A DNA stretch of 64,000 bases, taken from positions 1 through 64,000 of the forward strand of contig JAZQCN010000091.1 in assembly GCA_045546315.1 (NCBI GenBank), read 5' to 3'. The notes under the pieces were generated by a model. That model saw nothing but the letters and a program-made list of their open reading frames with translations. It was not told where the DNA came from and did no database searches. How positions within the stretch are numbered: position 1 is the first letter of the stretch; each line of letters begins with the position of its first letter. A program made the position numbers and the translations under genes. Below, one piece after another: positions 16,410 to 25,521 of the stretch. The DNA is from RGIG2041 sp045546315 (GTDB taxonomy: Bacteria > Bacillota > Clostridia > UBA1381 > UMGS1253).

Positions 16410-17333
16410 TCATAATTCCGGCAATTTGCGGATTGCCGCTTTAAAATCCTCTAAATTCGCCGATTTTTTAATCGCTTTTGCAATCTTCGTTTCCTCCGGA
16501 TAATTCCAAAGCACATATACCCAGATTTCCTTCAGCTTTTGCAGCGTAAAGATTTCCGACTGTAAAACAGCGTAATAGTTTTCAATCAGCTTTTCGGAAA
16601 ATTCCACAAGCTCCTGCGTTGTGATTTTCTCGCCGCCGCGGATTTCGCGAAACAGCGCCGGATTGGCAATCGCACCGCGCCCGAGCATCACGCCCTCGAT
16701 TTCGGGAAAGCGCGCCTCAATGCGCTTAAAATCCGCCAGGGTAAATATATTGCCGTTATAGCAGAGCTTGTTTTTGGATTTTTCATAAAACTTTTCAAAC
16801 ACATCATCGTGCGGCACGCCGCCGTAATAGTCTATCTTCGTGCGCGGATGCACAATCAGCCGCTCCATCGAAAGCTTGTTGTAAATTTCTAAAAGTGCAT
16901 CTGCCTCACCTTTGTCCGCAAAGCCGATGCGCGTTTTGATTTCCACCTTAAAATTCGTCTTTTCAAAGGTTTCCAGCAAAAACGCTTCCAGCTTTTCCTT
17001 GTCCTTAAGTGCGCCGCTGCCGCGCCCCTTTTGCACCACTCTCGCCGCCGGGCAGCCGAGGTTTAGATTCACCTCGCTGTAGCCAAGCTCCTTTATCTTT
17101 TCTTCAAATTTCACAAACGAATCCGCCTGCGTTGTTAAAACCTGCACGCGAAGCGGTGTATCGCCGTTTTTCTCCGGTAAAATATCGCGCAGGCACTTGC
17201 GGCTGACACGCTCCTTGTCACTCGGCACGATAAACGGCGCATAGTACATATCACATCCGCCGAAAAAGCGCGCATGCGTATTTCTGTATGTGTAGGTTGT
17301 AATGCCCTCCATCGGCGCAAAATACAGCTTCAT
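16410..17333 (-). CDS. tRNA-dihydrouridine synthase family protein
   Basis: The 307 residues form a TIM-barrel flavoprotein of the Dus family: YFAPMEGITTYTYR (residues 4-17, FMN loop), VNLNLGCPAARVVQKGRGSGAL (the NxGCP motif with the catalytic Cys at about 94), KTRIGF, and VMLGRGAIANPALFREI near the end. Dus enzymes reduce uridines in tRNA D loops with NADPH. The ATG overlaps the stop of the small gene upstream by four bases and has AAGGAG five bases before it. It is the last gene of a three-gene unit with the TetM-like fusion. Confidence 0.93.
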   Translation of the reverse strand: MKLYFAPMEGITTYTYRNTHARFFGGCDMYYAPFIVPSDKERVSRKCLRDILPEKNGDTPLRVQVLTTQADSFVKFEEKIKELGYSEVNLNLGCPAARVVQKGRGSGALKDKEKLEAFLLETFEKTNFKVEIKTRIGFADKGEADALLEIYNKLSMERLIVHPRTKIDYYGGVPHDDVFEKFYEKSKNKLCYNGNIFTLADFKRIEARFPEIEGVMLGRGAIANPALFREIRGGEKITTQELVEFSEKLIENYYAVLQSEIFTLQKLKEIWVYVLWNYPEETKIAKAIKKSANLEDFKAAIRKLPEL

Positions 17334-17686
17334 ACTGACTCCTTTAACATTTCTCGCAATTCTTCAAATGTATACTCCTTGTATCGATTCGGCTGATACA
17401 AACTTGTTGTCGTTTCCGGCAACAGCCTATGCAGTTTTTCTATATCAATATCGTTCGGCAATCCCCAATCACTTGGAGCTGCATCCTCATCTCCGACATT
17501 TGCTACACAAAAAATGAAGCTTCCGTTTTCCCAATCCATACCGCAATACTGCATAACTTGTGTCGGCTCCGCATCCATATACGCTTCCAGCTTATCGCCA
17601 AAATGCTCACAAATCAGTTCATACAATGCATCACCACTAATTTTGATAACCCTTGCACAATCGTCTTGCAATTCTTTCTTTTTCAT
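17330..17686 (-). CDS. Conserved small protein of unknown function
   Basis: I do not recognise this 118-residue acidic protein. It has no signal peptide and no membrane segment. Visible features are an N-terminal amphipathic helix (DCARVIKISGDALYELICEHF), a Trp-containing middle (YCGMDWENGSFIFCVAN) and a C-terminal helix YTFEELREML. It is translationally coupled on both sides: its ATG overlaps the TetM-like fusion stop and its stop overlaps the Dus start, each as ATGA. That fixes it as a real gene made in step with two RNA/ribosome-related proteins. A role in translation is only an inference from that context. Confidence 0.75.
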   Translation of the reverse strand: MKKKELQDDCARVIKISGDALYELICEHFGDKLEAYMDAEPTQVMQYCGMDWENGSFIFCVANVGDEDAAPSDWGLPNDIDIEKLHRLLPETTTSLYQPNRYKEYTFEELREMLKESV

Positions 17687-20307
17687 ACCGACTCCTCAAC
17701 TTCCAATTCCTTTAGCTTTCTTTCCAGGACCTTTAAATAGTCCGAGGTTTCAACATTTAAGTTGTACTGCTCGACCATCTGCATAACGCTTTCCTCCACG
17801 CGCTCGACATCCTCTAAGAGAATGCGCGCCGGCATACGGTAAGCACCGCTGCCGAAAATGATCATCTGCTCCAAGCCGTCCGAGGTGGCAACCGTCACCT
17901 TGTAGCTACGGCTCAGCTCTTTGACCGCCTTTTCGATATACGCATCCGCCGTCTGCGACTCCTTGGTGTACACAACCGTAATGCCGTTAATCCGCTCCAG
18001 CTCGCCGCGGTTGCCCTTCACCTTATACGCATCGAAAACGATGATAATCTCGTACGATTTAAACACCTTATAGGCACAAATCCGCTCAATTAACGCATTG
18101 CGCGCCGCCTCTAAGCTGTCCTGCGCGAGCTTTTTTAAATCGTCCCACGCAAAAATAATGTTGTAGCCGTCGATGAGCAAATACGACTCTTCCGGCTGTT
18201 TTTTCGACTTCGCCAGCTTGTATTCGGCTGTTTTTGCCGTATAACGCACCGCCTGCTGCGGGATTTTACGCTCAACCTTGCCGTAGGTGCGCTCGAAAAT
18301 GCGCAAAAGCTCGCTGTCGCTTGCCAGAACGCCGCCGCTGCGCACGGTTTGCACCGCTTCTGCCTCTGCCCTTTTCGGCTTTAATACGCTGTCTAAATGC
18401 ATATGCGCCGTCACTTCGTCCCACTTTACGGCATAGCCTGCACCGTGACTGCAGAATACGGAATCCGCCGTATTTTCCAAATCAGCATCGCAATCGTAGC
18501 CAATCTGTTCAATAACTGCTTCCGGATTTTTGCAAACATCGTAGCCGCTGAATTTGCACGAAAGCTTGCCTGCGCCGTGCGTATAGCCGACAAGCTCCTT
18601 TTGATAATTCCGAATGGCATCTGCGGCGACATTGCCTTCAATCTTTGTGACATTACCGCACGTTTGCGGCATCGCAAAGCTTGCACCCATACGGTCCAAG
18701 TCCGTCATTGCGCGGCCGACATTATCCACCGGCACCTCTAAAATAAAATCGTAGTACGGCTCTAAGAGAACGCTTTTTGCACTGCGCAAGCCGTGGCGCA
18801 CCGCGCGATATGTTGCCTGGCGAAAATCGCCGCCCTCGGTGTGCTTTAAATGTGCGCGCCCTGCCCTTAGCGTAATTTTCATATCCGTCACCGGCGAGCC
18901 GGTCAGCACGCCGATATGCGGCTTTTCCATCAAATGCGTTAAAACAAGCCGTTGCCAGTTTTTATCGAGCACATCCTCGCTGACCTCTGCTGCAAAATGC
19001 AGCCCCGCGCCGCGCGGCAGCGGCTCTAATACCAGATGCACCTCTGCGTAGTGGCGCAGCGGCTCGTAGTGCCCCACGCCCTCGACCGTATTTTCAATTG
19101 TTTCCTTATACACGATTCTGCCCTGCTCGAATTCGACCTCCATACCAAAGCGCTTGAATATCATCTGCTTTAAGACCTCAAGCTGAATTTCGCCCATCAA
19201 GCGGAGCTGAATTTCCTTTAAATGCTCGTTCCACACAATGCCGAGCTGGGTTTCCTCCTGCTCGAGCTGCTTTAGCTGCGCAAGCGCCGCCGCGGCATCC
19301 ACGCCCTGCGGCAGGATAATGCGATAGTTAAAAATCGGCTCCGCCGTCAGCTTGTCCGCATTTTCCTCAAAGCCGAGCCCCTGCCCTGCATAGGACTGCT
19401 TCGGCCCGGTCACAGCGCAGACACACCCTGCCTCTGCCTCATCAACGCTTTTATACTTATCCCCCGAATAAATGCGGATTTCGTTGACCTTTTCATCAAA
19501 ATCCACCCCGGTGGCAATCATACTTTTCACCTTGAGCGCACCGCCGGTAATTTTCAAATGCGTCAGGCGTTGACCGCGCTCATCCGTACCGATTTTGAAA
19601 ATGCGCGCGCCGAAGCCGGCAAGCGGCTTTGTTTGATGCGTCAGGCGCGCAAACGCCTTTAAAAACGACTCCACGCCCTCCATTTTCAGCGCCGCGCCGC
19701 CAAAGCACGGAAATACATGGCGGCTTTTAATTGCGCGCACAACGCTCTCCTCGCGCGCCGCGCCTTCCTCCAAAACCTCCTGCATCAGGGCTTCATCGCA
19801 CATCGCAAGGTTTTCGTTAAGCCGTTCTGCATCTGTATCCGTAAAATCAATAAAGTTTTCTTCAAAGCTGCTTTTTAGCTCTTCAATCACGCCCAGATAA
19901 TCCGCGCCCGCCAAGTCGAGCTTGTTGATAAACACAAATGTCGGAATACGGTGCTTTGAAAGTAAATTCCAAAGCGTGGTCGTGTGGCTTTGGATGCCGT
20001 CCGTTCCGCTGATAACCAAAACCGCATAATCGAGCACCTGCAAGGTTCTCTCCGCCTCGGCGGAAAAGTCGATGTGCCCCGGTGTATCCAGAAGCGTAAT
20101 CACGGCATCGTCCACATTCAAAACCGCCTGCTTTGAAAAAATGGTAATGCCGCGACGGCGCTCCATCTCATCCGTATCCAAAAATGTGTTTTGCGCATCC
20201 ACGCGCCCGAGCTTTCGAATTTCGCCCGCGCAATATAATAATCCCTCAGACAGGGTTGTTTTTCCGGCGTCCACATGCGCCAGAATACCCGCTGCAATTC
20301 GTTTCAT
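17683..20307 (-). CDS. TetM/EF-G-like translational GTPase fused to a YacP/Rae1 NYN endonuclease domain
   Basis: The 874 residues begin with a translational GTPase: G1 GILAHVDAGKTTL (residues 8-20), the RRGITI switch I, DTPGHIDF and NKLD, followed by EF-G-like domains II-V as in TetM/TetO ribosomal protection proteins. From about residue 709 a NYN domain starts: LLIDGYNIIFAWDD, IIVFDAYK, KESQTADAYIE and VATSDG carry the acidic residues of YacP/Rae1, a ribosome-associated A-site mRNA endonuclease of Bacillus. The combination suggests a factor that enters the ribosomal A site and cuts mRNA. NCBI uses the name translation factor GTPase family protein for similar clostridial proteins. Tetracycline protection is possible but not shown. 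It leads an operon with an unknown protein and Dus. Confidence 0.9.
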   Translation of the reverse strand: MKRIAAGILAHVDAGKTTLSEGLLYCAGEIRKLGRVDAQNTFLDTDEMERRRGITIFSKQAVLNVDDAVITLLDTPGHIDFSAEAERTLQVLDYAVLVISGTDGIQSHTTTLWNLLSKHRIPTFVFINKLDLAGADYLGVIEELKSSFEENFIDFTDTDAERLNENLAMCDEALMQEVLEEGAAREESVVRAIKSRHVFPCFGGAALKMEGVESFLKAFARLTHQTKPLAGFGARIFKIGTDERGQRLTHLKITGGALKVKSMIATGVDFDEKVNEIRIYSGDKYKSVDEAEAGCVCAVTGPKQSYAGQGLGFEENADKLTAEPIFNYRIILPQGVDAAAALAQLKQLEQEETQLGIVWNEHLKEIQLRLMGEIQLEVLKQMIFKRFGMEVEFEQGRIVYKETIENTVEGVGHYEPLRHYAEVHLVLEPLPRGAGLHFAAEVSEDVLDKNWQRLVLTHLMEKPHIGVLTGSPVTDMKITLRAGRAHLKHTEGGDFRQATYRAVRHGLRSAKSVLLEPYYDFILEVPVDNVGRAMTDLDRMGASFAMPQTCGNVTKIEGNVAADAIRNYQKELVGYTHGAGKLSCKFSGYDVCKNPEAVIEQIGYDCDADLENTADSVFCSHGAGYAVKWDEVTAHMHLDSVLKPKRAEAEAVQTVRSGGVLASDSELLRIFERTYGKVERKIPQQAVRYTAKTAEYKLAKSKKQPEESYLLIDGYNIIFAWDDLKKLAQDSLEAARNALIERICAYKVFKSYEIIIVFDAYKVKGNRGELERINGITVVYTKESQTADAYIEKAVKELSRSYKVTVATSDGLEQMIIFGSGAYRMPARILLEDVERVEESVMQMVEQYNLNVETSDYLKVLERKLKELEVEESV

Positions 20308-20322
20308 AAAAGAAATTCTCCT

Positions 20323-21270
20323 TTATTTCAGCTCTACACCTTCTTGCTTCAGTGCACTTTCAATGAAGGTTTTGCATGCCGTACTCAGATAACGGTTGCT
20401 TTTTACATAGAAATATAAATCTCTGTGAATTTCCGCATCCGAAAGCTTGTAATATACCACATTCGGCGTTTCGTGCAAATGCGCAATCAATGTGTCGGAC
20501 ACAAAGCTTACGCCCATACCCGTACATGTGATGTTGTACGCCGTCACCTGCTGGTCGAGCGAGAAAAGCACATTGGGCGTAAAGCCGTGCTTTTTGCAAA
20601 GCTGCTTTGCACGCTTGCCCGTATCGTTTTCCTGCTTTAAGAAGATAAACGGCAGCGCAGAAAAGCTTTCAAGCTCTGCGCAAGGTGTGTCCTTGGCGCG
20701 GTGCAGTCCGCTTTGAATATCCCCTACCGTCAGCGCCGTTTTCTCGTCATAATACAAATTTTTCGGCACGGCAAGCAGCAGCATTTCCGACTGGTACACC
20801 TGCGAGAAAACATATTCGTTGACAATGATGCTGTTGTCAAGCACGATGTCTAATTCCCCATCGAGCAAAAGCGACATCAGATGCTTTGTACTGCCCTCAT
20901 AAATATCCAATTCAATATGCGGATACTGCGCATTAAACGCCGAAACGACCGGCGGCAAAATATACGAAGAGAACAAGCTGCTGCCGCCAATTTTCACTTC
21001 GCCTTTAATCAGATTTAAACGGTCATGCACAAAGCTTTGAAAGCCCGCCTCAATTTTATCGATTTCATGTGCGCACTGTACATATTGCTCACCAATTTCC
21101 GTAAGCGTAATCGGCGTGGTCGCTCGATTAAAAAACGGCGCACCTGCCTTGTCCTCTATTCTTTTTATGCTCGCGCTCAAAGACGGCTGCGAGATATACA
21201 AATTCTTTGCCGCAACAGAAAAACTCTGCTCTTTATATACCTCCAGCACATAGGCTCTGTTCTTAAACAA
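20323..21270 (-). CDS. LysR-family transcriptional regulator
   Basis: The 315-residue protein has the N-terminal LysR winged helix (FSVAAKNLYISQPSLSASIKRIEDKAGAPFFNR) and the C-terminal effector domain with GSSLFSSYILPPVVSAF. I chose the TTG at 21270 because GGAGGTG stands six bases before it; the ATG at 21285 has no ribosome site and contains that Shine-Dalgarno sequence. It is divergent from aspartase with completely overlapping promoters, so it probably senses a C4-dicarboxylate or amino acid and controls the aspartase gene and itself. Confidence 0.9.
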   Translation of the reverse strand: MFKNRAYVLEVYKEQSFSVAAKNLYISQPSLSASIKRIEDKAGAPFFNRATTPITLTEIGEQYVQCAHEIDKIEAGFQSFVHDRLNLIKGEVKIGGSSLFSSYILPPVVSAFNAQYPHIELDIYEGSTKHLMSLLLDGELDIVLDNSIIVNEYVFSQVYQSEMLLLAVPKNLYYDEKTALTVGDIQSGLHRAKDTPCAELESFSALPFIFLKQENDTGKRAKQLCKKHGFTPNVLFSLDQQVTAYNITCTGMGVSFVSDTLIAHLHETPNVVYYKLSDAEIHRDLYFYVKSNRYLSTACKTFIESALKQEGVELK

Positions 21271-21326
21271 GTCGCCCACCTCCATTTATAATTTTGAAGC
21301 TATAACAGTTATGTTTGAATATATAT

Positions 21327-21358
21327 TTGATTATACCATACACCGGTGTTATAATCAA
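21327..21358. promoter_or_regulatory. Face-to-face overlapping promoters of lysR and aspA with central palindrome
   Basis: Plus strand: TTGATT (21327-21332), 17 bases, TATAAT (21350-21355). Minus strand: TTGATT (21353-21358), 17 bases, TATAAT (21330-21335). The -35 box of each promoter overlaps the -10 box of the other, and the shared centre is the perfect palindrome ACACCGGTGT (21340-21349), a good LysR-type site. Only one polymerase can occupy the site at a time. Confidence 0.8.
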
Positions 21359-21384
21359 CCCATATTTTACGAGGGGTGTTTAAA

Positions 21385-22776
21385 ATGAGTGAAGGGTACA
21401 GATTAGAAAAGGACGCAATCGGCACAATGCAGGTGCCAATCGATGCATACTACGGCGTGCAGACCATGCGCGCTCACGAAAATTTTAATATCACGGGCCA
21501 GCGCGTGCATCCGCAGTTTATTAAAAGCATTGTCGAAATCAAAATCGCTGCCGCAATGACCAATGCAGAGGTCGGCGTATTGGATACGCGCATTGCAAAC
21601 GCAATTATCCGCGCCGGCAACGAGGTGTTAAACGGCAAATTCGCCGATGCGTTTATCGTCGACACCATTCAGGGCGGTGCAGGTACCTCACTGAATATGA
21701 ATGCAAACGAGGTCCTGGCAAACCGCGCCATTGAGCTGTTGGGCGGACAAAAGGGCGACTATTCCATCGTGCACCCGAACGACCACGTCAACTGCGGTCA
21801 ATCAACAAACGATGTATATCCGAGCGCAGGCAAGATTGCCGTTATCCGCCTGCTCAATCAGGCACATGTCGCGCTGATGCAGCTGGAAAACACACTGCAA
21901 AAGAAAGCAGAGGCCTTTAAAAATATCGTAAAAATGGGCAGAACCGAGATGCAGGATGCTGTACCGATCAGCCTCGGACAAACCTTCGGCGCCTACGCAA
22001 AATCCGTTGGGCGCGATGTGAAGCGTTTCCAGGATGCCGCAGCTGCGCTTTCCAGATTGAACATGGGCGGTACAGCAGTCGGTACCGGCATCACAGCCGA
22101 TGCACGCTACATAGAAAAAATCGTCGCAAACATTGCAGACATTACCGGCCTTTCCTTGTCGCAGGCAGATGACTTGGTAGATGCAACGCAGAATTTAGAT
22201 GAGTTTGTCTATGTTTCGGGCATTTTAAAATCCTGCGCGGCAACGATTTCGAAAATTTCCAACGACCTGCGTTTGATGTCCTCCGGACCGCGCACCGGCT
22301 TTGGCGAAATCAACCTTCCGCCGCGCCAGAACGGTTCGTCGATTATGCCAGGCAAAATCAACCCCGTTATGCCGGAGCTGATGAACCAGATTGCCTTTAA
22401 TGTCATCGGCAACGATTTGACCGTTACAATGGCAGCAGAAGCAGGACAGTTGGAGTTAAACGCCTTCGAGCCGGTCATTTTCTACTGCTTCTTTGAGTCG
22501 ATTGAAATGCTGACAAACGGCATCAGTGCATTTACTGCCTACTGTGTCGAGGGCATCACCGCCAACGAAGACCAATGCAAGGAAGCGGTTGAAAACAGCC
22601 TCGGTATTATCACTGCACTTTGCCCGTACATCGGCTACACGAAAGCCTCCTCCATCGCCAAGCGCGCACTGAAGGAAAACAAGCGCATCTATGACTTGCT
22701 TTTAGAAGAAAACATTATGGAAAAGGAAACACTCGACAAAATTTTTGACGAGGTACTGCAGAATCTTTCGGAATAA
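21385..22776 (+). CDS. aspA: Aspartate ammonia-lyase
   Basis: This enzyme interconverts L-aspartate with fumarate and ammonia. The 463 residues match the aspartase branch of the superfamily: GTMQVPIDAYYGVQTMRAHENF near the start, NVN-type region VHPNDHVNCGQSTNDVYPS (about residues 133-151), GRTEMQDAVPISLGQ and the mobile catalytic loop signature GSSIMPGKINPVMPE (about 315-329). The ATG at 21385 follows GAGGGG; a GTG nine bases upstream is less likely. Regulated by the divergent LysR. It converges on fumarase, which uses the same intermediate, fumarate. Confidence 0.95.
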   Translation: MSEGYRLEKDAIGTMQVPIDAYYGVQTMRAHENFNITGQRVHPQFIKSIVEIKIAAAMTNAEVGVLDTRIANAIIRAGNEVLNGKFADAFIVDTIQGGAGTSLNMNANEVLANRAIELLGGQKGDYSIVHPNDHVNCGQSTNDVYPSAGKIAVIRLLNQAHVALMQLENTLQKKAEAFKNIVKMGRTEMQDAVPISLGQTFGAYAKSVGRDVKRFQDAAAALSRLNMGGTAVGTGITADARYIEKIVANIADITGLSLSQADDLVDATQNLDEFVYVSGILKSCAATISKISNDLRLMSSGPRTGFGEINLPPRQNGSSIMPGKINPVMPELMNQIAFNVIGNDLTVTMAAEAGQLELNAFEPVIFYCFFESIEMLTNGISAFTAYCVEGITANEDQCKEAVENSLGIITALCPYIGYTKASSIAKRALKENKRIYDLLLEENIMEKETLDKIFDEVLQNLSE

Positions 22777-22812
22777 AACTAAAAAACTCCCCGATGGGGA
22801 GTTTTTTAGTTT
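22776..22812. terminator. Bidirectional terminator between aspA and fumC
   Basis: ACTAAAAAACTCCCC, loop GAT, GGGGAGTTTTTTAGT. It overlaps both stop codons. Confidence 0.9.
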
Positions 22813-24187
22813 ATACCATTTCTTCCGGATGGAACACTTCGTCAAACCGTTCCGCCGTTAAAAAGCCAAGCGCAACGCAGGCTTCCTTTAAGGAGATATT
22901 CTCTGCATACGCCTTTTTCGCCGTCTTTGCGGCATTTTCATAGCCAATATACGGATTGAGCGCCGTAACCAGCATTAAGGAATTGTGCAGGTTGTGGTGC
23001 ATTTTTTCTTTGTTTGCCGTAATGCCCGAAGCGCAGTTTTTGTCAAACGAAACCATCGCCTCGGAAAGCAGCCTTGCCGACTGCAGGAAGTTATAAATGC
23101 ACACCGGCATAAACACATTCAATTCAAAATTGCCCTGCGATGCCGCCATACCGACCGCCACATCGTTGCCCATGACCTGCACGGCAACCATCGTTACCGC
23201 TTCGCACTGTGTTGGATTCACCTTGCCCGGCATAATCGACGAGCCCGGCTCGTTTTCCGGGATAAAGATTTCACCCAGGCCGTCTCTCGGGCCGCTCGCC
23301 AGCCAGCGCACATCGTTTGCAATCTTCATCATATCCGCCGCAAGCGCCTTGATTGCGCCGTGCGCAAACACAAGCTCATCTTTACTGGTGAGCGCGTGGA
23401 ATTTGTTTTCCGCCGTCACAAACGGCTTGCCCGTCAGCGCAGAAACCTTGTCGGCAACCACCGCGCCAAAGGCTTTCGGTGCGTTCAACCCCGTGCCGAC
23501 CGCTGTGCCGCCGAGCGCCAGTGCATAGAGCGGCTCCAGTGCCGTTTTCAGCATTGCCATATCGCGCTCAAGGCTGTTTCTCCAACCGCTGATTTCCTGC
23601 GAGAAGGTAATCGGCGTTGCATCCTGCAGATGCGTTCTGCCGCTCTTCACGATGCCCTCATTTTCCTTTTCCAAGCGCTTAAATGTTGCAATCAGTCTTT
23701 CACACGCCGGCAAAAGCTTGTCTTCTATCATCAGCACCGCCGCAATGTGCATCGCCGTCGGGAAGGTATCGTTTGACGACTGGCTCATATTCACATCGTC
23801 GTTCGGATGCAACAGCTTCTCGCCTGCAAGAGCGTTGCCGCGGTTGGCAATGACCTCGTTTGCATTCATATTCGACTGCGTACCCGAGCCGGTCTGCCAC
23901 ACAACAAGCGGAAAATGCTCGTTTAATGTGCCTTGGATGATTTCATCACAAGCGCCTGCAATGGCATCAAGCTTCTCCTTCGTCATTTTTTCTGCGCGCA
24001 GCTCGTGGTTTGCCTGCGCCGCAGCCTTCTTTAAAACACCAAAGGCGTGTATAATTTCTGCCGGCATCGTTTCGATACCGACACCGATTTCAAAGTTTTG
24101 GCAGCTTCTCTGCGTCTGTGCGCCCCAAAGCTTGTCTGCCGGCACCTTTACTTCGCCCATCGAGTCATGTTCAATACGGTAATTCAT
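22811..24187 (-). CDS. fumC: Class II fumarate hydratase
   Basis: FumC hydrates fumarate to L-malate. The 458 residues show the class II pattern: VPADKLWGAQTQRSCQNF, SGTQSNMNANEVIANRG, HPNDDVNMSQSSNDTFPTAMHIA, GRTHLQDATPITFSQE and GSSIMPGKVNPTQCEA (about residues 312-327). Length is typical. The ATG at 24187 has AGGAGGA, which begins at the stop codon of the upstream PstS-like gene, so the two are co-transcribed. It is convergent with aspA. An iron-free FumC beside aspartase gives a route aspartate-fumarate-malate. Confidence 0.95.
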   Translation of the reverse strand: MNYRIEHDSMGEVKVPADKLWGAQTQRSCQNFEIGVGIETMPAEIIHAFGVLKKAAAQANHELRAEKMTKEKLDAIAGACDEIIQGTLNEHFPLVVWQTGSGTQSNMNANEVIANRGNALAGEKLLHPNDDVNMSQSSNDTFPTAMHIAAVLMIEDKLLPACERLIATFKRLEKENEGIVKSGRTHLQDATPITFSQEISGWRNSLERDMAMLKTALEPLYALALGGTAVGTGLNAPKAFGAVVADKVSALTGKPFVTAENKFHALTSKDELVFAHGAIKALAADMMKIANDVRWLASGPRDGLGEIFIPENEPGSSIMPGKVNPTQCEAVTMVAVQVMGNDVAVGMAASQGNFELNVFMPVCIYNFLQSARLLSEAMVSFDKNCASGITANKEKMHHNLHNSLMLVTALNPYIGYENAAKTAKKAYAENISLKEACVALGFLTAERFDEVFHPEEMV

Positions 24188-24197
24188 GTCTGTCCTC

Positions 24198-25442
24198 CTA
24201 CTGCAGCGGCGTATAGCCGGTGCGCTCAATCAATTCTTGTCCCTGTGCGCTCAAAATCCATTCAAGTAGCTTTTTTGTATTTTCGCTTGCATCACTGCGC
24301 GTTACCGCATAAAAGTGCGATGCAAGCGGATATGTACCGTTTTCGATATTTTCCGTTGTCGGCGCAACGCCGTTTACGCGCAAAAGCTTGATTTGGTCGT
24401 TTTTCACCATTTGCGTTGCATAAAAACGGAAGGAATAGCCAATCGCATTTTTATAGTTTTTATAATCCGCCGTCTGCTCTATAATGCCGCCCATACCGTC
24501 TACGACATCCGCCTTGGGCGGTGTCATCAGCGGCTTTTCGCCCATCAGGCGCACGAGCGTGCTTTGGCTGCCGCTGCCTTCGTCGCGCTGAAACGCGCGG
24601 ATGTTGCCAAAACCTTTTACCCCCAAAGCTTCCCACTGCGTAAGCTCGCCGGCATAAATCTGCTGAATTTGTTCAAAGGTTATGTCCTCTATCGGATTTT
24701 TCGCATTCACAAAGAAAACAAACGCCTCTCTACCAATGGGCGTAAATTCCAGCGTAACGCCCTGTTCTTTGGCAAATTCCATCTGCTCGTCTGATGGCAT
24801 TGCCGCAAAAATGATGTCAGCATCGCCGGTCACAATGCTTTCATATGCGCCGGTCGTTGTATGGCACATCACATATGCGCTGTTATAATACGGCGTTTCA
24901 AGCACAGCCTTTGGATAAACTGCTTTTGCAAACGCAGAATAAATCGGGTACAGCGCCGTTGCACCGTCCATCCGCGGCAGGTTCTCTGAAAGCTTTAAAT
25001 CCGCTTCCGCATCCAGGCTTGCCACCCTACTTTCTTCCCCGTACGGCGCGTAAGTATGCAGCATTTCATTTCCCTGCTCCGCCACAACCGGAATGCTGTC
25101 TATGTATGCCTGATACCCTGCGTAGATACCGGTTGCCAGAATGCAAACCGCAAGGCAGCTGCAAAGCGGAATCCATACCGCCTTTTTGCGGATTGCGCCC
25201 CACAAGCTGCAAAGAATCAGCGCTATAAGCAAAGCAGAAAATGCAACCGTCATCACCGCATAAAAGCCTTCATCCATAAACATGGCGGCTACAAGGAAGA
25301 GCAAGCTAAAATATCCGATAACGGCCCACGCCAAAATCGTAAGCAAAATTTTCCCCCAGATGCGCGTCTTTTCCCAGCCCAAAAGCCCAAGACCGCCGAC
25401 CACGAGCATAAGCACAAGCCCCACAATATTTTCAAAGGTCAT
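24198..25442 (-). CDS. Membrane-anchored PstS-like substrate-binding protein
   Basis: The 414 residues start with about four transmembrane helices (roughly 4-22, 29-50, 58-78, 90-110) and continue with a periplasmic-binding-protein domain of the PBP_like_2/PstS type: LPRMDGATALYPIYSAFAKAVYP, GDADIIFAAMPSDEQ, FVNAKNPIEDITFEQIQQIYAGELTQWEALG and the phosphate-loop-like RDEGSGSQSTL (about 303-313). Phosphate-type ABC transporters normally have a lipoprotein PstS plus PstABC; none of these partners lies here. It precedes fumC in one transcription unit from an operator-controlled promoter. It may be a sensor or a scavenging receptor; ligand unproven. Confidence 0.82.
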   Translation of the reverse strand: MTFENIVGLVLMLVVGGLGLLGWEKTRIWGKILLTILAWAVIGYFSLLFLVAAMFMDEGFYAVMTVAFSALLIALILCSLWGAIRKKAVWIPLCSCLAVCILATGIYAGYQAYIDSIPVVAEQGNEMLHTYAPYGEESRVASLDAEADLKLSENLPRMDGATALYPIYSAFAKAVYPKAVLETPYYNSAYVMCHTTTGAYESIVTGDADIIFAAMPSDEQMEFAKEQGVTLEFTPIGREAFVFFVNAKNPIEDITFEQIQQIYAGELTQWEALGVKGFGNIRAFQRDEGSGSQSTLVRLMGEKPLMTPPKADVVDGMGGIIEQTADYKNYKNAIGYSFRFYATQMVKNDQIKLLRVNGVAPTTENIENGTYPLASHFYAVTRSDASENTKKLLEWILSAQGQELIERTGYTPLQ

Positions 25443-25521
25443 TTTCCTTCTCCTTTCGCTCCGCCGTTTATCCTATATGGTAAGTAAAGGCTGTATAATT
25501 TGGATGCCAAATTTTTTAGTT

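Noticed and set aside
17683..20307. Acquired tetracycline-resistance gene
   Set aside because: The NYN fusion, the housekeeping-like operon with Dus and composition equal to its neighbours argue for a resident translation factor; resistance cannot be excluded but is not supported.
22985..23776. Plus-strand open frame of about 263 codons
   Set aside because: It is the complement of fumC, rich in His, Arg and Cys in the way shadow frames are, and has no promoter.
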